A stretch of 64,000 nt of DNA from Curtobacterium sp. MCSS17_015 (GTDB taxonomy: Bacteria; Actinomycetota; Actinomycetes; Actinomycetales; Microbacteriaceae). Under the pieces are notes generated by a model. That model saw only the letters and a list, made by a program, of their open reading frames with translations, did no database searches and had not been told where the DNA came from. A program made the translations under genes and the position numbers. Where the stretch lies: contig NZ_CP126256.1 of assembly GCF_003234265.2 (NCBI RefSeq), positions 868,001 through 932,000 of the forward strand, given 5' to 3'. This document shows, piece by piece, positions 1 to 9,210 of the stretch. How positions within the stretch are numbered: the stretch's first letter is position 1; each line of letters opens with the position of its first letter.

Positions 1-1252
1 ACCCGGAGCGTCCACCGGAAGCCGGCTTCTCGGCGCCGGCGGTGGCGGCGTGCGACGACGCGCCGGGCAGGCGGCCCTTGGTGCCGGCCGGGATGTCCAG
101 GTCGGTGAAGAGGTGCGGCGACGACGAGTACGTCTCGACGGGCTCGGGGATGCCAAACTCGAGCGCCTTGTCGATGAGCGTCCACTTGTGCAGGTCGTCC
201 CAGTCGACGAAGGTGACGGCGATGCCGGTCTTGCCGGCACGACCGGTGCGGCCCGCGCGGTGCAGGTACGTGTCGGGGTCGTCCGGGATCGTGTGGTTGA
301 TGACGTGCGTGACGTCGTCCACGTCGATGCCCCGCGCGGCCACGTCGGTCGCGATGAGGACGTCGCGCTTGCCGGCCTTGAAGGCGGCCATCGCGCGCTC
401 GCGCTGCTCCTGGTTGAGGTCGCCGTGGACGGCCGCGGCGTTGAAGCCACGGTCCTTCAGCTCCTCGACGATGCGTGCGGCGGCACGCTTGGTGCGCGTG
501 AAGATGACGGTCTTGCCGCGGCCCTCCGCCTGGAGGATGCGGGCGATGACCTCGTCCTTGTCCAGGGAGTGCGCGCGGTAGATGACGTGCTTGATGTTCG
601 CCTGCATCAGACCCTCGTCGGGGTCCGTCGCGCGGATGTGCACCGGGCGGGACATGAAGCGACGCGCGAGTGCGACGATCGGCGCGGGCATCGTCGCCGA
701 GAAGAGCATGGTGTGGCGGACCGCCGGGACCGACTGGAAGATGCGCTCGATGTCGGAGAGGAACCCGAGGTCGAGCATGCGGTCGGCCTCGTCGAGGACG
801 ATCTCCTGTACCTGCGAGAGGTCGAGGAGGCGCTGCCGCTGCAGGTCGATGAGACGGCCGGGCGTCCCGACGACGATCTGGGCGCCGGCCTTGAGCTGCT
901 CGACCTGGCCTTCGTAGGCCTTGCCGCCGTAGATCGAGACGAGCTTCGTCGACCGGTTGACCATCGCGGACTCGAGGTCCTCGGACACCTGCACCGCGAG
1001 TTCCCGCGTGGGCACGACGACGAGCGCCTTCACCCCCGGCCCGGGGTCTGCGCCGAGGCGCTGGATCAGCGGCAGGCCGAACCCGAAGGTCTTGCCGGTG
1101 CCGGTCTTGGCCTGACCGATGATGTCCTGGCCGGTCAGGGCGAGCGGGATCGTCTGCTGCTGGATCGGGAAGGGCTCGATGATGCCCTTGCTCGCGAGCG
1201 CATCGACGATGTCCTGCTCGATCTGGAGTTCTGAGAAAGTCAAGAAGTTCAC
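1..1252 (-). CDS. DEAD-box ATP-dependent RNA helicase, C-terminus cut by window start
   Basis: Superfamily 2 RNA helicase that unwinds RNA duplexes using ATP, probably in ribosome assembly or mRNA turnover. Visible motifs in order are a Q motif (PFPIQQQTI), Walker A (AKTGTGKT), PTRELA, GTPGR, the DEAD box (VLDEADRMLD, near residue 155), SAT (LFSATMP) and motif VI (HRAGRTGRAGKTG). The last visible codons are Ala/Gly/Ser-rich, suggesting a low-complexity basic tail that continues beyond base 1; 417 codons are present. The start is uncertain: GTG at 1252 is listed, but TTG at 1243 has a better-spaced AGGGTG upstream. A TAGACT hexamer (1284-1279) could be the -10 element. From memory it corresponds in position to mycobacterial RhlE. 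Divergent from the ferritin-like gene at 1328. Confidence 0.93.
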   Translation of the reverse strand, partial: MNFLTFSELQIEQDIVDALASKGIIEPFPIQQQTIPLALTGQDIIGQAKTGTGKTFGFGLPLIQRLGADPGPGVKALVVVPTRELAVQVSEDLESAMVNRSTKLVSIYGGKAYEGQVEQLKAGAQIVVGTPGRLIDLQRQRLLDLSQVQEIVLDEADRMLDLGFLSDIERIFQSVPAVRHTMLFSATMPAPIVALARRFMSRPVHIRATDPDEGLMQANIKHVIYRAHSLDKDEVIARILQAEGRGKTVIFTRTKRAAARIVEELKDRGFNAAAVHGDLNQEQRERAMAAFKAGKRDVLIATDVAARGIDVDDVTHVINHTIPDDPDTYLHRAGRTGRAGKTGIAVTFVDWDDLHKWTLIDKALEFGIPEPVETYSSSPHLFTDLDIPAGTKGRLPGASSHAATAGAEKPASGGRSG

Positions 1253-1315
1253 CCTGTTCGTGGGGAGGAGTCCCGCCCAGTCTACCGACGTGCCGGACGG
1301 GGATGAGCCGACCCG

Positions 1316-1321
1316 TATGCT
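1316..1321 (+). promoter_or_regulatory. candidate leaderless -10 element (TATGCT)
   Basis: TATGCT followed by 6 bases and then GTG at 1328; no Shine-Dalgarno precedes that start. The geometry places the transcription start at or next to the start codon. Confidence 0.5.
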
Positions 1322-1327
1322 GGTCGT

Positions 1328-2041
1328 GTGGTGTCGTGGTGGAACCGGAAGCGCGCTGCGCAGCTCGCCGCGGCCTGGCTCGCGTCGCGGAACCCGCGCG
1401 GCGGTGCCGTCGAGCGTCTGCGACTCGACGACGTCAGTCCCGAGCTCGACGTCTACCTCGGTCAGGCCGCCTACCTCCAGCTGTCGCTGTACGAGACGAT
1501 GGGGCGTGCCGGAGCCGGTGCGCCGACGCTCTCGGGCCGTCTGGTGACCGGGGTGCTCGCGACGACCGCCCTCGAGCGGCACCGGACCATCGTCGCCGAG
1601 ATCGAGCGCGGCGGTGAGGAACCCGCCGAGCTGATGGCGCCGCACCGGGACGCGATCGACACGTTCCTCGAGCGGACGAGTGGTGCGGACTGGTACGAGT
1701 CGATGCTGACCGGCTACGTGACCGCGGGCATCCTCAACGACCTGTTCGCCAACCTGCTCCGGTCACTCCCGATCGACGTCCGGCAGCGCCTGCGCACGGT
1801 GTTCGACGCGCGGGAGGAACCCGCCGTGGTCGAGGAGCTCACCGCCCGCATCGACGAGGACCCGGTCGTGGCGTCCCGTCTGGCGATGTGGGGACGACGG
1901 CTGGTCGGGGACACGCTGCTCGTGGCCCGGTCCGCGTTGGCGTCACACGCCCGGGAGGACCAGGAGCGCCTCGAGCCGGTCTGGACCGAGCTCATCGCGG
2001 CGCACACCCGGCGGATGGACGCGCTCGGCCTGACGGCCTGA
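1328..2041 (+). CDS. ferritin-like (MiaE_2-type) protein
   Basis: A 237-residue, almost entirely helical protein. It resembles the actinobacterial ferritin-like family related to tRNA hydroxylase MiaE (PF13794), usually found between rhlE and the DUF3107 gene; this is recognition of the family and neighbourhood, not of a proven activity. Helical segments include LGQAAYLQLSLYETMG and a stretch around DWYESMLTGYVTAGILNDLF (residues 118-137), with Glu/His/Asp residues that could bind a di-metal site. The start is GTG at 1328, placed 6 bases after a TATGCT hexamer; GTG at 1331 is a near-equal alternative. It faces the downstream minus-strand pair at 2095-2626. Confidence 0.8.
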   Translation: MVSWWNRKRAAQLAAAWLASRNPRGGAVERLRLDDVSPELDVYLGQAAYLQLSLYETMGRAGAGAPTLSGRLVTGVLATTALERHRTIVAEIERGGEEPAELMAPHRDAIDTFLERTSGADWYESMLTGYVTAGILNDLFANLLRSLPIDVRQRLRTVFDAREEPAVVEELTARIDEDPVVASRLAMWGRRLVGDTLLVARSALASHAREDQERLEPVWTELIAAHTRRMDALGLTA

Positions 2042-2094
2042 CAGTCAGCCTGTCGGGGCTGACCCGCCGGTGCGACGCGACCGCGCAGCGGGCG

Positions 2095-2391
2095 TCAGAC
2101 GCCCTGCTTGACCGAACGCTCGTAGTGCGCCTGGTCGGCGGCGGTGCGACGGCGGCCGAGGACGACCTCGACCACCAGGGCGACCGCGGCGGCACCGAGC
2201 AGGGGGACGACCCAGATCCAGGTGCCGTCGTACGGCCACCCGGCCCAGGTCAGCGCCTCCCACAGCACGGCCGCGACGATGCCGCCGACCACCGGGCCGA
2301 CCACGACGCCACGGGTCCTGCGCCACGGCACGACCACGTGGGCGACGGCCCCGAGCAGGATCCCGCCGAGGACGGCGAAGAGGAGCTCCAC
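2095..2391 (-). CDS. small integral membrane protein, unknown function
   Basis: A 98-residue hydrophobic protein with about three predicted membrane segments: residues 2-20 (LLFAVLGGILLGAVAHVVV), residues 28-46, and a third around WIWVVPLLGAAAVALVVEVVL. It ends in a charged cytoplasmic-type tail (GRRRTAADQAHYERSVKQ). The start is GTG at 2391, 10 bases after the DUF3107 stop on the same strand, so the two are probably co-transcribed. No family is recognised and no function is inferred. Confidence 0.7.
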   Translation of the reverse strand: MELLFAVLGGILLGAVAHVVVPWRRTRGVVVGPVVGGIVAAVLWEALTWAGWPYDGTWIWVVPLLGAAAVALVVEVVLGRRRTAADQAHYERSVKQGV

Positions 2392-2401
2392 GCCAGGAGC
2401 G

Positions 2402-2626
2402 TCAGGCGACGAAGCCGATGCGGCGCGACTCTTCCGAGCCCACCTCGACGTACGCGAGAGCAGCGACCGGCACGATGAACCGGCGGCCCTTGTCGTCCTT
2501 GAGTGACAGGTGCGTCGCCTGGGAGGCGAGGGCCTCGGAGACGGCGGTCTCGATCTCGTCGGCGGACTGCGCCGTCTCGAAACCGATCTCACGCGGGCTG
2601 TTGATGATGCCGATCTTGATGTCCAC
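2402..2626 (-). CDS. DUF3107 family protein
   Basis: A 74-residue acidic protein beginning VDIKIGIINSPREIGFE and containing LKDDKGRRFIVPVAALAYVEVG. This is the full length and pattern of the small actinobacterial DUF3107 family (9.4 kDa type, Rv3208A/TB9.4 in Mycobacterium tuberculosis from memory). Its function is unknown. The start is GTG at 2626, set by a TACGCT hexamer ending 7 bases upstream and by the conserved N-terminus. It probably leads a two-gene transcript with the membrane protein at 2095-2391 and is divergent from adnA. Confidence 0.9.
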   Translation of the reverse strand: MDIKIGIINSPREIGFETAQSADEIETAVSEALASQATHLSLKDDKGRRFIVPVAALAYVEVGSEESRRIGFVA

Positions 2627-2633
2627 GAAGCTC

Positions 2634-2639
2634 AGCGTA
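2634..2639 (-). promoter_or_regulatory. candidate leaderless -10 element (TACGCT) for the DUF3107 gene
   Basis: On the minus strand TACGCT is followed by GAGCTTC (7 bases) and GTG at 2626, with no Shine-Dalgarno. Confidence 0.5.
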
Positions 2640-2733
2640 GTCGAGCGCCCCCTGCCCGCCCGGCTCGTTCGCCGCGGGCGCACACCCCGCCCGGCACCCG
2701 GCGCGGGCGGCACAGGATGTCGGCCGCGCTCGG

Positions 2734-2739
2734 TACCGT
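2734..2739 (+). promoter_or_regulatory. candidate leaderless -10 element (TACCGT) for adnA
   Basis: TACCGT followed by ACGACC (6 bases) and GTG at 2746. No ribosome binding site is seen. Confidence 0.5.
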
Positions 2740-2745
2740 ACGACC

Positions 2746-5700
2746 GTGCCACCGACCACCCTGACGCCCGCGCCGGACCTCGGCACGGTCACGCGCGCGC
2801 TCGTGGCGGACCCCGGCCAGCAGGCCGTCCTGGCACTGCCGGACGGGGTGCACGCGGCGGTGTCCGGTGCCCCGGGCACGGGCAAGACGAGCACGCTCAC
2901 GCGTCTGGTGGCCGACCGCTTCGCCCGTCCCGACGCCGTCGACGCCGCGGGCAACGCGACCGTCCTGGCGCTGACCTCGGCGCGCGTGGCCGCCACCGCC
3001 CTCCGCGACCGGCTCGCCGCCGCCGTGGACCGGGTCACGCCGGGAGCGCTCGCCCGCACCGTGAACTCCCTGGCCTTCCAGGTCGTGGCGCACGCGGCGA
3101 CCGTGCAGGGGCAGGAGGCGCCGACCCTCCTGACCGGTGGTGAGCAGGACCGCATCCTCGCCGACCTCCTCGCCGGCCACGAGCTCGACGGCACCGGCCC
3201 GGACTGGCCGGCCCCGATCACCGCGGTGGTGCGGGAGCGCGCCGGCTTCCGCACGGCCCTCCGCGACCTCATGATGCGGGCGGTCGCCGCCGGCATCGAA
3301 CCCGACGACATGCGCGAGCTCGGCGACGAGACGGGCCACCCCGAGTGGCGTGCGGTGGGCGACCTCGTCGACGAGTACCGCGCCACCGTGACCGCGTTCC
3401 GTGCGACGAACCTCGACGCGGCCGAACTCGTTGCCTTCGCGACCGCCGCGGTGCTCCGCGGCGACCTCCCGCCCGCGGTGGCCGCACTGCGCCTGGTGGT
3501 CGTCGACGACGTCCAGGAACTCGTCGAGGGCGAGATCGCCCTGCTCGGTGCGCTCGCCCGCTCCGGCGTGCAGGTCGTGGCGTTCGGGGACCCGGACATC
3601 GCCGCATCCGCCTTCCGCGGTGGGGTCCCCGACGTGCTCGGACGGCTCGGTCCACGCCTCGGCGTCGAGCACGTGCAGGAGATCGTGCTCGGCACGGTGC
3701 ACCGGCACGCGGCCCCGATCCGGTCCCTCGTCACCGGCGTCACGGGGCGCATCGGCACCGCGGCCGCCGGTCGGCAACGCGCTGCCGCATCGCGGGAGGC
3801 CCGTGGCCGCTCCGACGCCGTCCTGCACCTGGAAGCCCCCAGCCGTTCCGCGATGGTGGCGGCGGTGGCGAGACGTCTCCGCGAACACCGGCTGCTCGAC
3901 GGGGTGCCGTGGCACCGGATGGTCGTCGTCACCCGCAGCGGCGCCGCGATCCCGGAACTCGTCCGGGCGCTCTCGGTCGCCGAGGTCCCCGCGACCGCCG
4001 GAGCCGCGCCCACCCGTCCCCGCGACGAGACGGCCTCCCGGGCGCTCGTCGACGCGGCCGCCGTCGCACTCGGCGTGGTGCCGCTCGACGCCGCACTCGC
4101 GACGTCCTTCGCGACGGGGCCGCTCGGTGGGCTCGACACCCTGGCGATCCGCCGACTCCGTCTGGCGCTCCGGCGCGAGGAGCTGGCCGGTGGCGGGACC
4201 CGCACGGCCGACGAGCTCCTCGTCGACGCCCTCGGCGCCCCGGAACGGCTCGCGACGATCGACGCCGCCTTCGCCCGACGGGCCGCGCGGCTGGCGACGA
4301 GCTTCGTGACCGCCCGTCACGACGCCGAGACCGGCGCGAGCATCGAGGAGATCCTCTGGGGGCTGTGGGAACGCAGCGGCCTCGCCGGTGTCTGGCGGTC
4401 GCAGTCGGTCGCCGGCGGTGTCGGTGCTGCCGAGGCGGACCGTCACCTCGACGCCGTGGTGGGGCTCTTCACCGCCGCCAAGCGCTTCGTCGAGCGGACG
4501 CCGGACGCCCCGGCGCGCGTGTTCATCGACGACCTCCTCGGTGCCGACCTCCCCGAGGACTCGATCGGGCCGGACCGGACCGCCGGGCGCGTCCGGGTGC
4601 TGACCCCCTCGGCCACCGTCGGACTGGAGTGCGACGTCGTCGTGGTGACGGGCCTCCAGGACGGTGTCTGGCCGAACACCCGCGTGCGCGGCAGCCTGCT
4701 CGACCCGGACGGGTTGGTCCGTGCCGCCGCCGGGATCCCGCACTCGCCGACGGACGACCGGGCGGCGGTCATCGGGGACGAGCTGCGGTTGTTCGCCCGT
4801 GCCGTGTCCCGGGCGACGACCCAGGTCGTCATCGCGACCGTGGCGAACGACGACGAGTCGCCGTCACCGTTCGTCCGGCTCGTGCCGGTGCCGCCGGACC
4901 GGCAGCCGTCGGCGCACCCGCTCTCGCTGCGCGGACTGGCCGGGTCACTGCGCCGCCGCGTGGTCGCCACGGGCGACTCCGAGGCCGCCTCGGCGCTCGC
5001 ACGACTCGCCGCCGAGGACGTCCCCGGCGCGTCGCCCGACGACTGGTACGGCCTGGCCGAGCCCACGACGGATGCGCCGCTCGTCGACCTGGACGCCGAG
5101 CCGGTCGTGCCCGACGGCGGCGACGAGCCGGTCCCGCCGACCGTGTCGGTGTCGCCGTCGCGCATCGGCACCTTCGAGGAGTGCCCGGTGCACTGGTTCG
5201 CGCAGACGTTCGGCGGCGGTGCCCCGAGCCCCGCGATGGGCATCGGGACGATCGTGCACGAGGCCATGGAGCACGCGACCGACGTCGACGTCGAGTCGCT
5301 GTGGCAGCGCGTCGAGGACCGGTGGGACGAGCTGACGTTCGAGTCGCCGTGGATCGCCGACCGCGAGCGCGCCCGGACCCGGCGGATGATCGAGGGCCTC
5401 AGCGACTACCTGCGGACCTTCGCGAGCGCGGGGCGTCGTCTGCTCGGCGCGGAGTCGTCGTTCGCGCTCGTGACCGGCCCGGCCCGGGTGCGGGGGAGCA
5501 TCGACCGCATCGAGGTCGACCCGGACGGGCGGATCAGCATCGTCGACCTCAAGACCGGACGTTCCATGCCGAGCGAGAAGAACGACATGCCTGGGCACCC
5601 GCAGCTCGCCGCCTACCAGCTCGCCGTCGCCGACGGTGCGGTCGAGGGCGTCCCGGCGGGCTCGGAGACCACTGACGCGCGGCTCGTGTTCGTGCAGAAC

Positions 5701-5901
5701 CCGAAGGGCGTGCACGCCTACTCCGAGCGGACGCAACGGGCACTCGACCCGGAGTCCCGCGAGGCGTACCGCGAGCGGTTGCACGACGTCGCCCGCGGCA
5801 TGGCGGGGCGGACGTTCCTGGCGAACGTCGACGACCACTGCGACCGCGCCCGGACGGGTACCGAGTGCCGGATCCACGTGGTGGGCGAAGTGACCTGGTG
5901 A
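2746..5901 (+). CDS. adnA: AdnA-type helicase-nuclease subunit
   Basis: Subunit of the actinobacterial AdnAB end-resecting motor-nuclease, which processes double-strand breaks. The protein has 1051 residues, close to mycobacterial AdnA. An N-terminal UvrD-like motor carries Walker A (GAPGTGKT, residues 41-48), but motif II reads VVDDVQE (Asp254-Asp255) instead of DE-x-QD, so the motor is degenerate. The C-terminal RecB-like nuclease has GSIDRIEV and VDLKTGR with Asp934 and Lys936, then HPQLAAYQLAV. Cysteines in FEECPVHWF and at the C-terminus (CDRARTGTEC) look like remnants of an iron-sulfur clamp. In mycobacteria AdnB is the lead motor, which fits the degenerate motif here. The stop overlaps the adnB start by 4 bases (GTGA), indicating translational coupling. 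Confidence 0.9.
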   Translation: MPPTTLTPAPDLGTVTRALVADPGQQAVLALPDGVHAAVSGAPGTGKTSTLTRLVADRFARPDAVDAAGNATVLALTSARVAATALRDRLAAAVDRVTPGALARTVNSLAFQVVAHAATVQGQEAPTLLTGGEQDRILADLLAGHELDGTGPDWPAPITAVVRERAGFRTALRDLMMRAVAAGIEPDDMRELGDETGHPEWRAVGDLVDEYRATVTAFRATNLDAAELVAFATAAVLRGDLPPAVAALRLVVVDDVQELVEGEIALLGALARSGVQVVAFGDPDIAASAFRGGVPDVLGRLGPRLGVEHVQEIVLGTVHRHAAPIRSLVTGVTGRIGTAAAGRQRAAASREARGRSDAVLHLEAPSRSAMVAAVARRLREHRLLDGVPWHRMVVVTRSGAAIPELVRALSVAEVPATAGAAPTRPRDETASRALVDAAAVALGVVPLDAALATSFATGPLGGLDTLAIRRLRLALRREELAGGGTRTADELLVDALGAPERLATIDAAFARRAARLATSFVTARHDAETGASIEEILWGLWERSGLAGVWRSQSVAGGVGAAEADRHLDAVVGLFTAAKRFVERTPDAPARVFIDDLLGADLPEDSIGPDRTAGRVRVLTPSATVGLECDVVVVTGLQDGVWPNTRVRGSLLDPDGLVRAAAGIPHSPTDDRAAVIGDELRLFARAVSRATTQVVIATVANDDESPSPFVRLVPVPPDRQPSAHPLSLRGLAGSLRRRVVATGDSEAASALARLAAEDVPGASPDDWYGLAEPTTDAPLVDLDAEPVVPDGGDEPVPPTVSVSPSRIGTFEECPVHWFAQTFGGGAPSPAMGIGTIVHEAMEHATDVDVESLWQRVEDRWDELTFESPWIADRERARTRRMIEGLSDYLRTFASAGRRLLGAESSFALVTGPARVRGSIDRIEVDPDGRISIVDLKTGRSMPSEKNDMPGHPQLAAYQLAVADGAVEGVPAGSETTDARLVFVQNPKGVHAYSERTQRALDPESREAYRERLHDVARGMAGRTFLANVDDHCDRARTGTECRIHVVGEVTW

Positions 5902-8900
5902 GCGCGGAGGAGACGACGGCGCTGGACGGTCCCGCGACCGACAGCGCCCTGGAGCGGCTCCCGCGGGTCGGTGCCGACGCGATCGCCGACGCGCTCGGCA
6001 AGCCCCGACCGACCGAGCAGCAGCGCGCGGTCATCGAGTCACCGCTCGCGCCCGCCCTCGTCGTCGCGGGGGCCGGCAGCGGGAAGACCGAGACGATGGC
6101 CTCCCGGGTCGTCTGGCTGCTCGCGAACGGGTACGTCCAGCCGGACCAGGTGCTCGGTCTGACCTTCACCCGCAAGGCGGCGGGTGAGCTCGGCGTCCGC
6201 ATCAACGACCGGATCGCCGCGCTCGAGGACGCCGGACTCATCCCGACCGGCGACGCCTTCCTCGCGCCGACGGTGTCGACGTACAACGCGTTCGCCAACG
6301 CCGTGTTCCGCGAGAACGCCCTGCTCGTCGGCCGGGACGGCGAGTCCCAGGTGCTCACCGAACCCTCCGCCTGGCAGCTCGCCCGCCGGGTGGTGGTCGC
6401 CGCGCGGGACGACCGCCTGGCCGGCCTCGACCGGAACGTCGACACCATCACCGCGGCGGTCGTCGCGCTCGCCGGGGCCGCGTCCGAGCACCTCGTCGAC
6501 CCGGCGGACCTCCGACGCTTCGCCATCGACTTCGGGGAGCTGCTGGAACTGCCCGGGTCGAGCCGGGGCACGCCGTACCGGGCCGTCACCGACGCCGTCG
6601 CCGCGATCGGGTCGCTCGAGCCGCTCGCCGACCTCGTGGAGGAGTTCCGCCGGCAGAAGGTGGACCGCGGCTTCGTCGAGTTCTCCGACCAGATCGCCCT
6701 GGCGCTCGCCGCGGCCGACGCAGCCCCCCGGGTGGCCACCGACCTGCGCGCACGCTTCGCGGTGGTGCTCCTCGACGAGTACCAGGACACGTCGGTCGTG
6801 CAGACGCGGTTCCTCGCTCGGCTGTTCCGGGACCACCCGGTGATGGCGGTCGGGGACCCGCACCAGTCCATCTACGGGTTCCGCGGTGCGAGCGCCGCGA
6901 ACCTCGCCCGCTTCCCGGCGGACTTCGGCGAGCCGGCCGCCGGACCCGTCGTGACGTACGCCCTGTCGACGAGTTGGCGGAACCCCGTCGACGTGCTCGC
7001 CGCCGCGAACGCGGTCGTGCACCCGCTCTCGGCCGCGTCCGAGGTCCGGGTCGAGCAGCTCGCACCCCGGCCGGGAGCCGACCGCGGCACCGTCGCCGTC
7101 GTCTTCCCGGAGACCCTGCCGGAAGAGGCCGATGCGGTCGCCGCCTGGTTCGCGGACCACCGCGCACGGAACCCCGGTGGGTCGATGGCGCTCCTGCTGC
7201 GCGCGCGGAAGGACCTGGCGGCCTTCACCGCGGCCCTCGCGGCCCGGGCGGTGCCGTACCACGTGCTCGGCACCGGCGGACTGCTGCAGCGGCCGGAGAT
7301 CGTCGACCTGGTCGCGTGCCTCCGCGTGCTCCACGACCCGGCCGCCGGCAACGACCTCATCCGGTTGCTCGCCGGGGCCCGGTGGCGGGTCGGCGCCGCG
7401 GACGTCGTCGCCCTGCACGGCCTCGCCCGCTGGTTGTTCGGGCGCGACCACACGCACCGGCGCCTCGACGACGACGTCACGGCGGCGTTCCGGGCCTCCG
7501 TCGCCGCGGGGGAGCAGGGCTCCGTGGTCGACGCCCTCGACTTCGTCACGACCGCCCCGGACGACCACTCCGCGCTGGCCGACATCAGCCCGACCGGGCG
7601 CGAGCGGATGCGTGCCCTCGGTGCCCAGCTGGCCTCGCTCCGCGCGCGGGCCGGCGGTGACCTGGTCGACTTCGTCACCCTCGTCGTGCAGGAGATGCGG
7701 CTCGACATCGAGGTCGCCGCACACGAGCAGGGCGGCTCGGCGTACCTCGACGCCTTCGTCGACGAGCTGAGCGGGTTCGTGCAGACGGACGACCGCGCCG
7801 ACCTCGGCGCGTTCCTCGGTTGGATCGACGCGGCCGCTCGTCGTGACGACATGGGCCCGCGGTCCGAGGAGCCCGAGGGCGGCACGGTCCAGATCCTGAC
7901 GATCCACGGGTCGAAGGGCCTGGAGTGGGACGCCGTCGCCGTGCCCCGGATGGTGGAGGGCGCCCTGCCGGCGCGTCCGCAGGAGGGCTCGACGGGCTGG
8001 CTCGGCTTCGGCCGTCTGCCGTACGAGTTCCGCGGTGACGCCGAGGAGCTGCCGCGCCTCGCCTGGCGCGGGCAGGAGACCCAGAAGGACGTCGTCGACG
8101 CGATCGACGCGTTCAAGGACGAGGTCAAGGCGCGGAACGAGGACGAGGAGCGTCGGTTGACGTACGTCGCACTCACCCGCGCCAAGCACGAGCTGCTCGT
8201 GACCGGGTCGTCATGGTCGACGGGCGTGAAGCCCACGGCTCCGAGCCGGTACCTGCACGACCTCGTCGACGCCGGGGTGCTGCCGGCCGACCGGATCCCG
8301 GAGGGCTCCGCGCACGAGTCGAACCCGCTCGGCGACCAGGGGGCGTCGCAGACCTGGCCCCACGTGCCGTTCGGCTCGCGGGGGCCACGGGTGCTCGCGG
8401 CCGCTGAGCGCGTGCGCAACGCCAACCCCGGAGCCGCCGGTCGCCACGCCGCCGACATCGACCTGTTGCTCGCGGAACGACGGGCGTCGCGATCGGCCAC
8501 GCACGCGGTGGCCGTCCCGCACCGCGTGCCGGCGTCCGGGTTCAAGGACTACCTCGGTGAGCCCGACCGGGTCGCGGAGCGGTTGCGCCGCCCGATGCCG
8601 GAACGGCCCTACCGTGCGACCCGCCTCGGCACGCTGTTCCACCAGTGGGTCGAGCAGCGTGCTCGTGGTGGAGGTGCCGTGGCGCCGCTCGGTGGGTGGG
8701 ACGGCGGTCTCGACGCGTGGGACGGCGAGCTCGACCTCGACCTCGGCGAGACCGCGCCCGCCGTCGACGGCGACCTCGCGGTGACCGACGACGACGCCCG
8801 GCGCCTGGCCGCCTTCCAGGACACCTTCGCCCGTTCGCGGTGGGCCGGCCTGACCCCCCTCGAGGTCGAGCGGGAGATCCACATCCCGTTCCTCGGGCAC

Positions 8901-9176
8901 AGCGTCGTGTGCAAGCTCGACGCCGTGTACGAGATCGACGGTCGCATCGAGGTCGTCGACTGGAAGACCGGCGGGGCCCCGACCGGAGCGGACGACCTCG
9001 ATCGTCGGCAGTTGCAGCTCGCGCTCTACCGGGTCGCGTACGCCGAGTTCACCGGGCGTCCGATCGAGGACGTCGACGCGGTGTTCTACTTCGTCGCGGA
9101 CGACCTCGAGGTCCGACCGACGTCACTGCTCGACCGTGCCGGGCTGGAGCGCGCCTGGCGCGAGGCGATCGGCTGA
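5898..9176 (+). CDS. adnB: AdnB-type helicase-nuclease subunit (lead motor)
   Basis: Partner of AdnA: a 1092-residue superfamily 1A helicase fused to a RecB-like nuclease. Motor motifs are intact: Walker A AGAGSGKT (residues 57-64), GLTFTRKAAGEL, LLDEYQDTS (near residue 293), GDPHQSIYGFRGA, LTIHGSKGLEWD and YVALTRAKHELL. The nuclease domain shows KLDAVYEIDGRIEVVDWKTG with Asp1021 and Lys1023, then RRQLQLALYRVAY. The start is GTG at 5898, which overlaps the adnA stop as GTGA; an upstream in-frame start at 5865 would lie inside adnA and is less likely. AdnAB resects DNA ends and is the usual actinobacterial counterpart of RecBCD/AddAB. Confidence 0.92.
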   Translation: MSAEETTALDGPATDSALERLPRVGADAIADALGKPRPTEQQRAVIESPLAPALVVAGAGSGKTETMASRVVWLLANGYVQPDQVLGLTFTRKAAGELGVRINDRIAALEDAGLIPTGDAFLAPTVSTYNAFANAVFRENALLVGRDGESQVLTEPSAWQLARRVVVAARDDRLAGLDRNVDTITAAVVALAGAASEHLVDPADLRRFAIDFGELLELPGSSRGTPYRAVTDAVAAIGSLEPLADLVEEFRRQKVDRGFVEFSDQIALALAAADAAPRVATDLRARFAVVLLDEYQDTSVVQTRFLARLFRDHPVMAVGDPHQSIYGFRGASAANLARFPADFGEPAAGPVVTYALSTSWRNPVDVLAAANAVVHPLSAASEVRVEQLAPRPGADRGTVAVVFPETLPEEADAVAAWFADHRARNPGGSMALLLRARKDLAAFTAALAARAVPYHVLGTGGLLQRPEIVDLVACLRVLHDPAAGNDLIRLLAGARWRVGAADVVALHGLARWLFGRDHTHRRLDDDVTAAFRASVAAGEQGSVVDALDFVTTAPDDHSALADISPTGRERMRALGAQLASLRARAGGDLVDFVTLVVQEMRLDIEVAAHEQGGSAYLDAFVDELSGFVQTDDRADLGAFLGWIDAAARRDDMGPRSEEPEGGTVQILTIHGSKGLEWDAVAVPRMVEGALPARPQEGSTGWLGFGRLPYEFRGDAEELPRLAWRGQETQKDVVDAIDAFKDEVKARNEDEERRLTYVALTRAKHELLVTGSSWSTGVKPTAPSRYLHDLVDAGVLPADRIPEGSAHESNPLGDQGASQTWPHVPFGSRGPRVLAAAERVRNANPGAAGRHAADIDLLLAERRASRSATHAVAVPHRVPASGFKDYLGEPDRVAERLRRPMPERPYRATRLGTLFHQWVEQRARGGGAVAPLGGWDGGLDAWDGELDLDLGETAPAVDGDLAVTDDDARRLAAFQDTFARSRWAGLTPLEVEREIHIPFLGHSVVCKLDAVYEIDGRIEVVDWKTGGAPTGADDLDRRQLQLALYRVAYAEFTGRPIEDVDAVFYFVADDLEVRPTSLLDRAGLERAWREAIG

Positions 9177-9210
9177 ACCGCGCCGAGCGTCCGGGCCCGA
9201 CGAGGCCCTG

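Noticed and set aside
2632..4743. 703-codon open frame on the minus strand opposite adnA
   Set aside because: High-GC shadow: the plus strand encodes clear helicase and nuclease motifs, and this frame gives no recognisable domain.
6039..8189. 716-codon open frame on the minus strand opposite adnB
   Set aside because: Shadow of adnB; composition is Arg/Asp/Gly-rich and motif-free.
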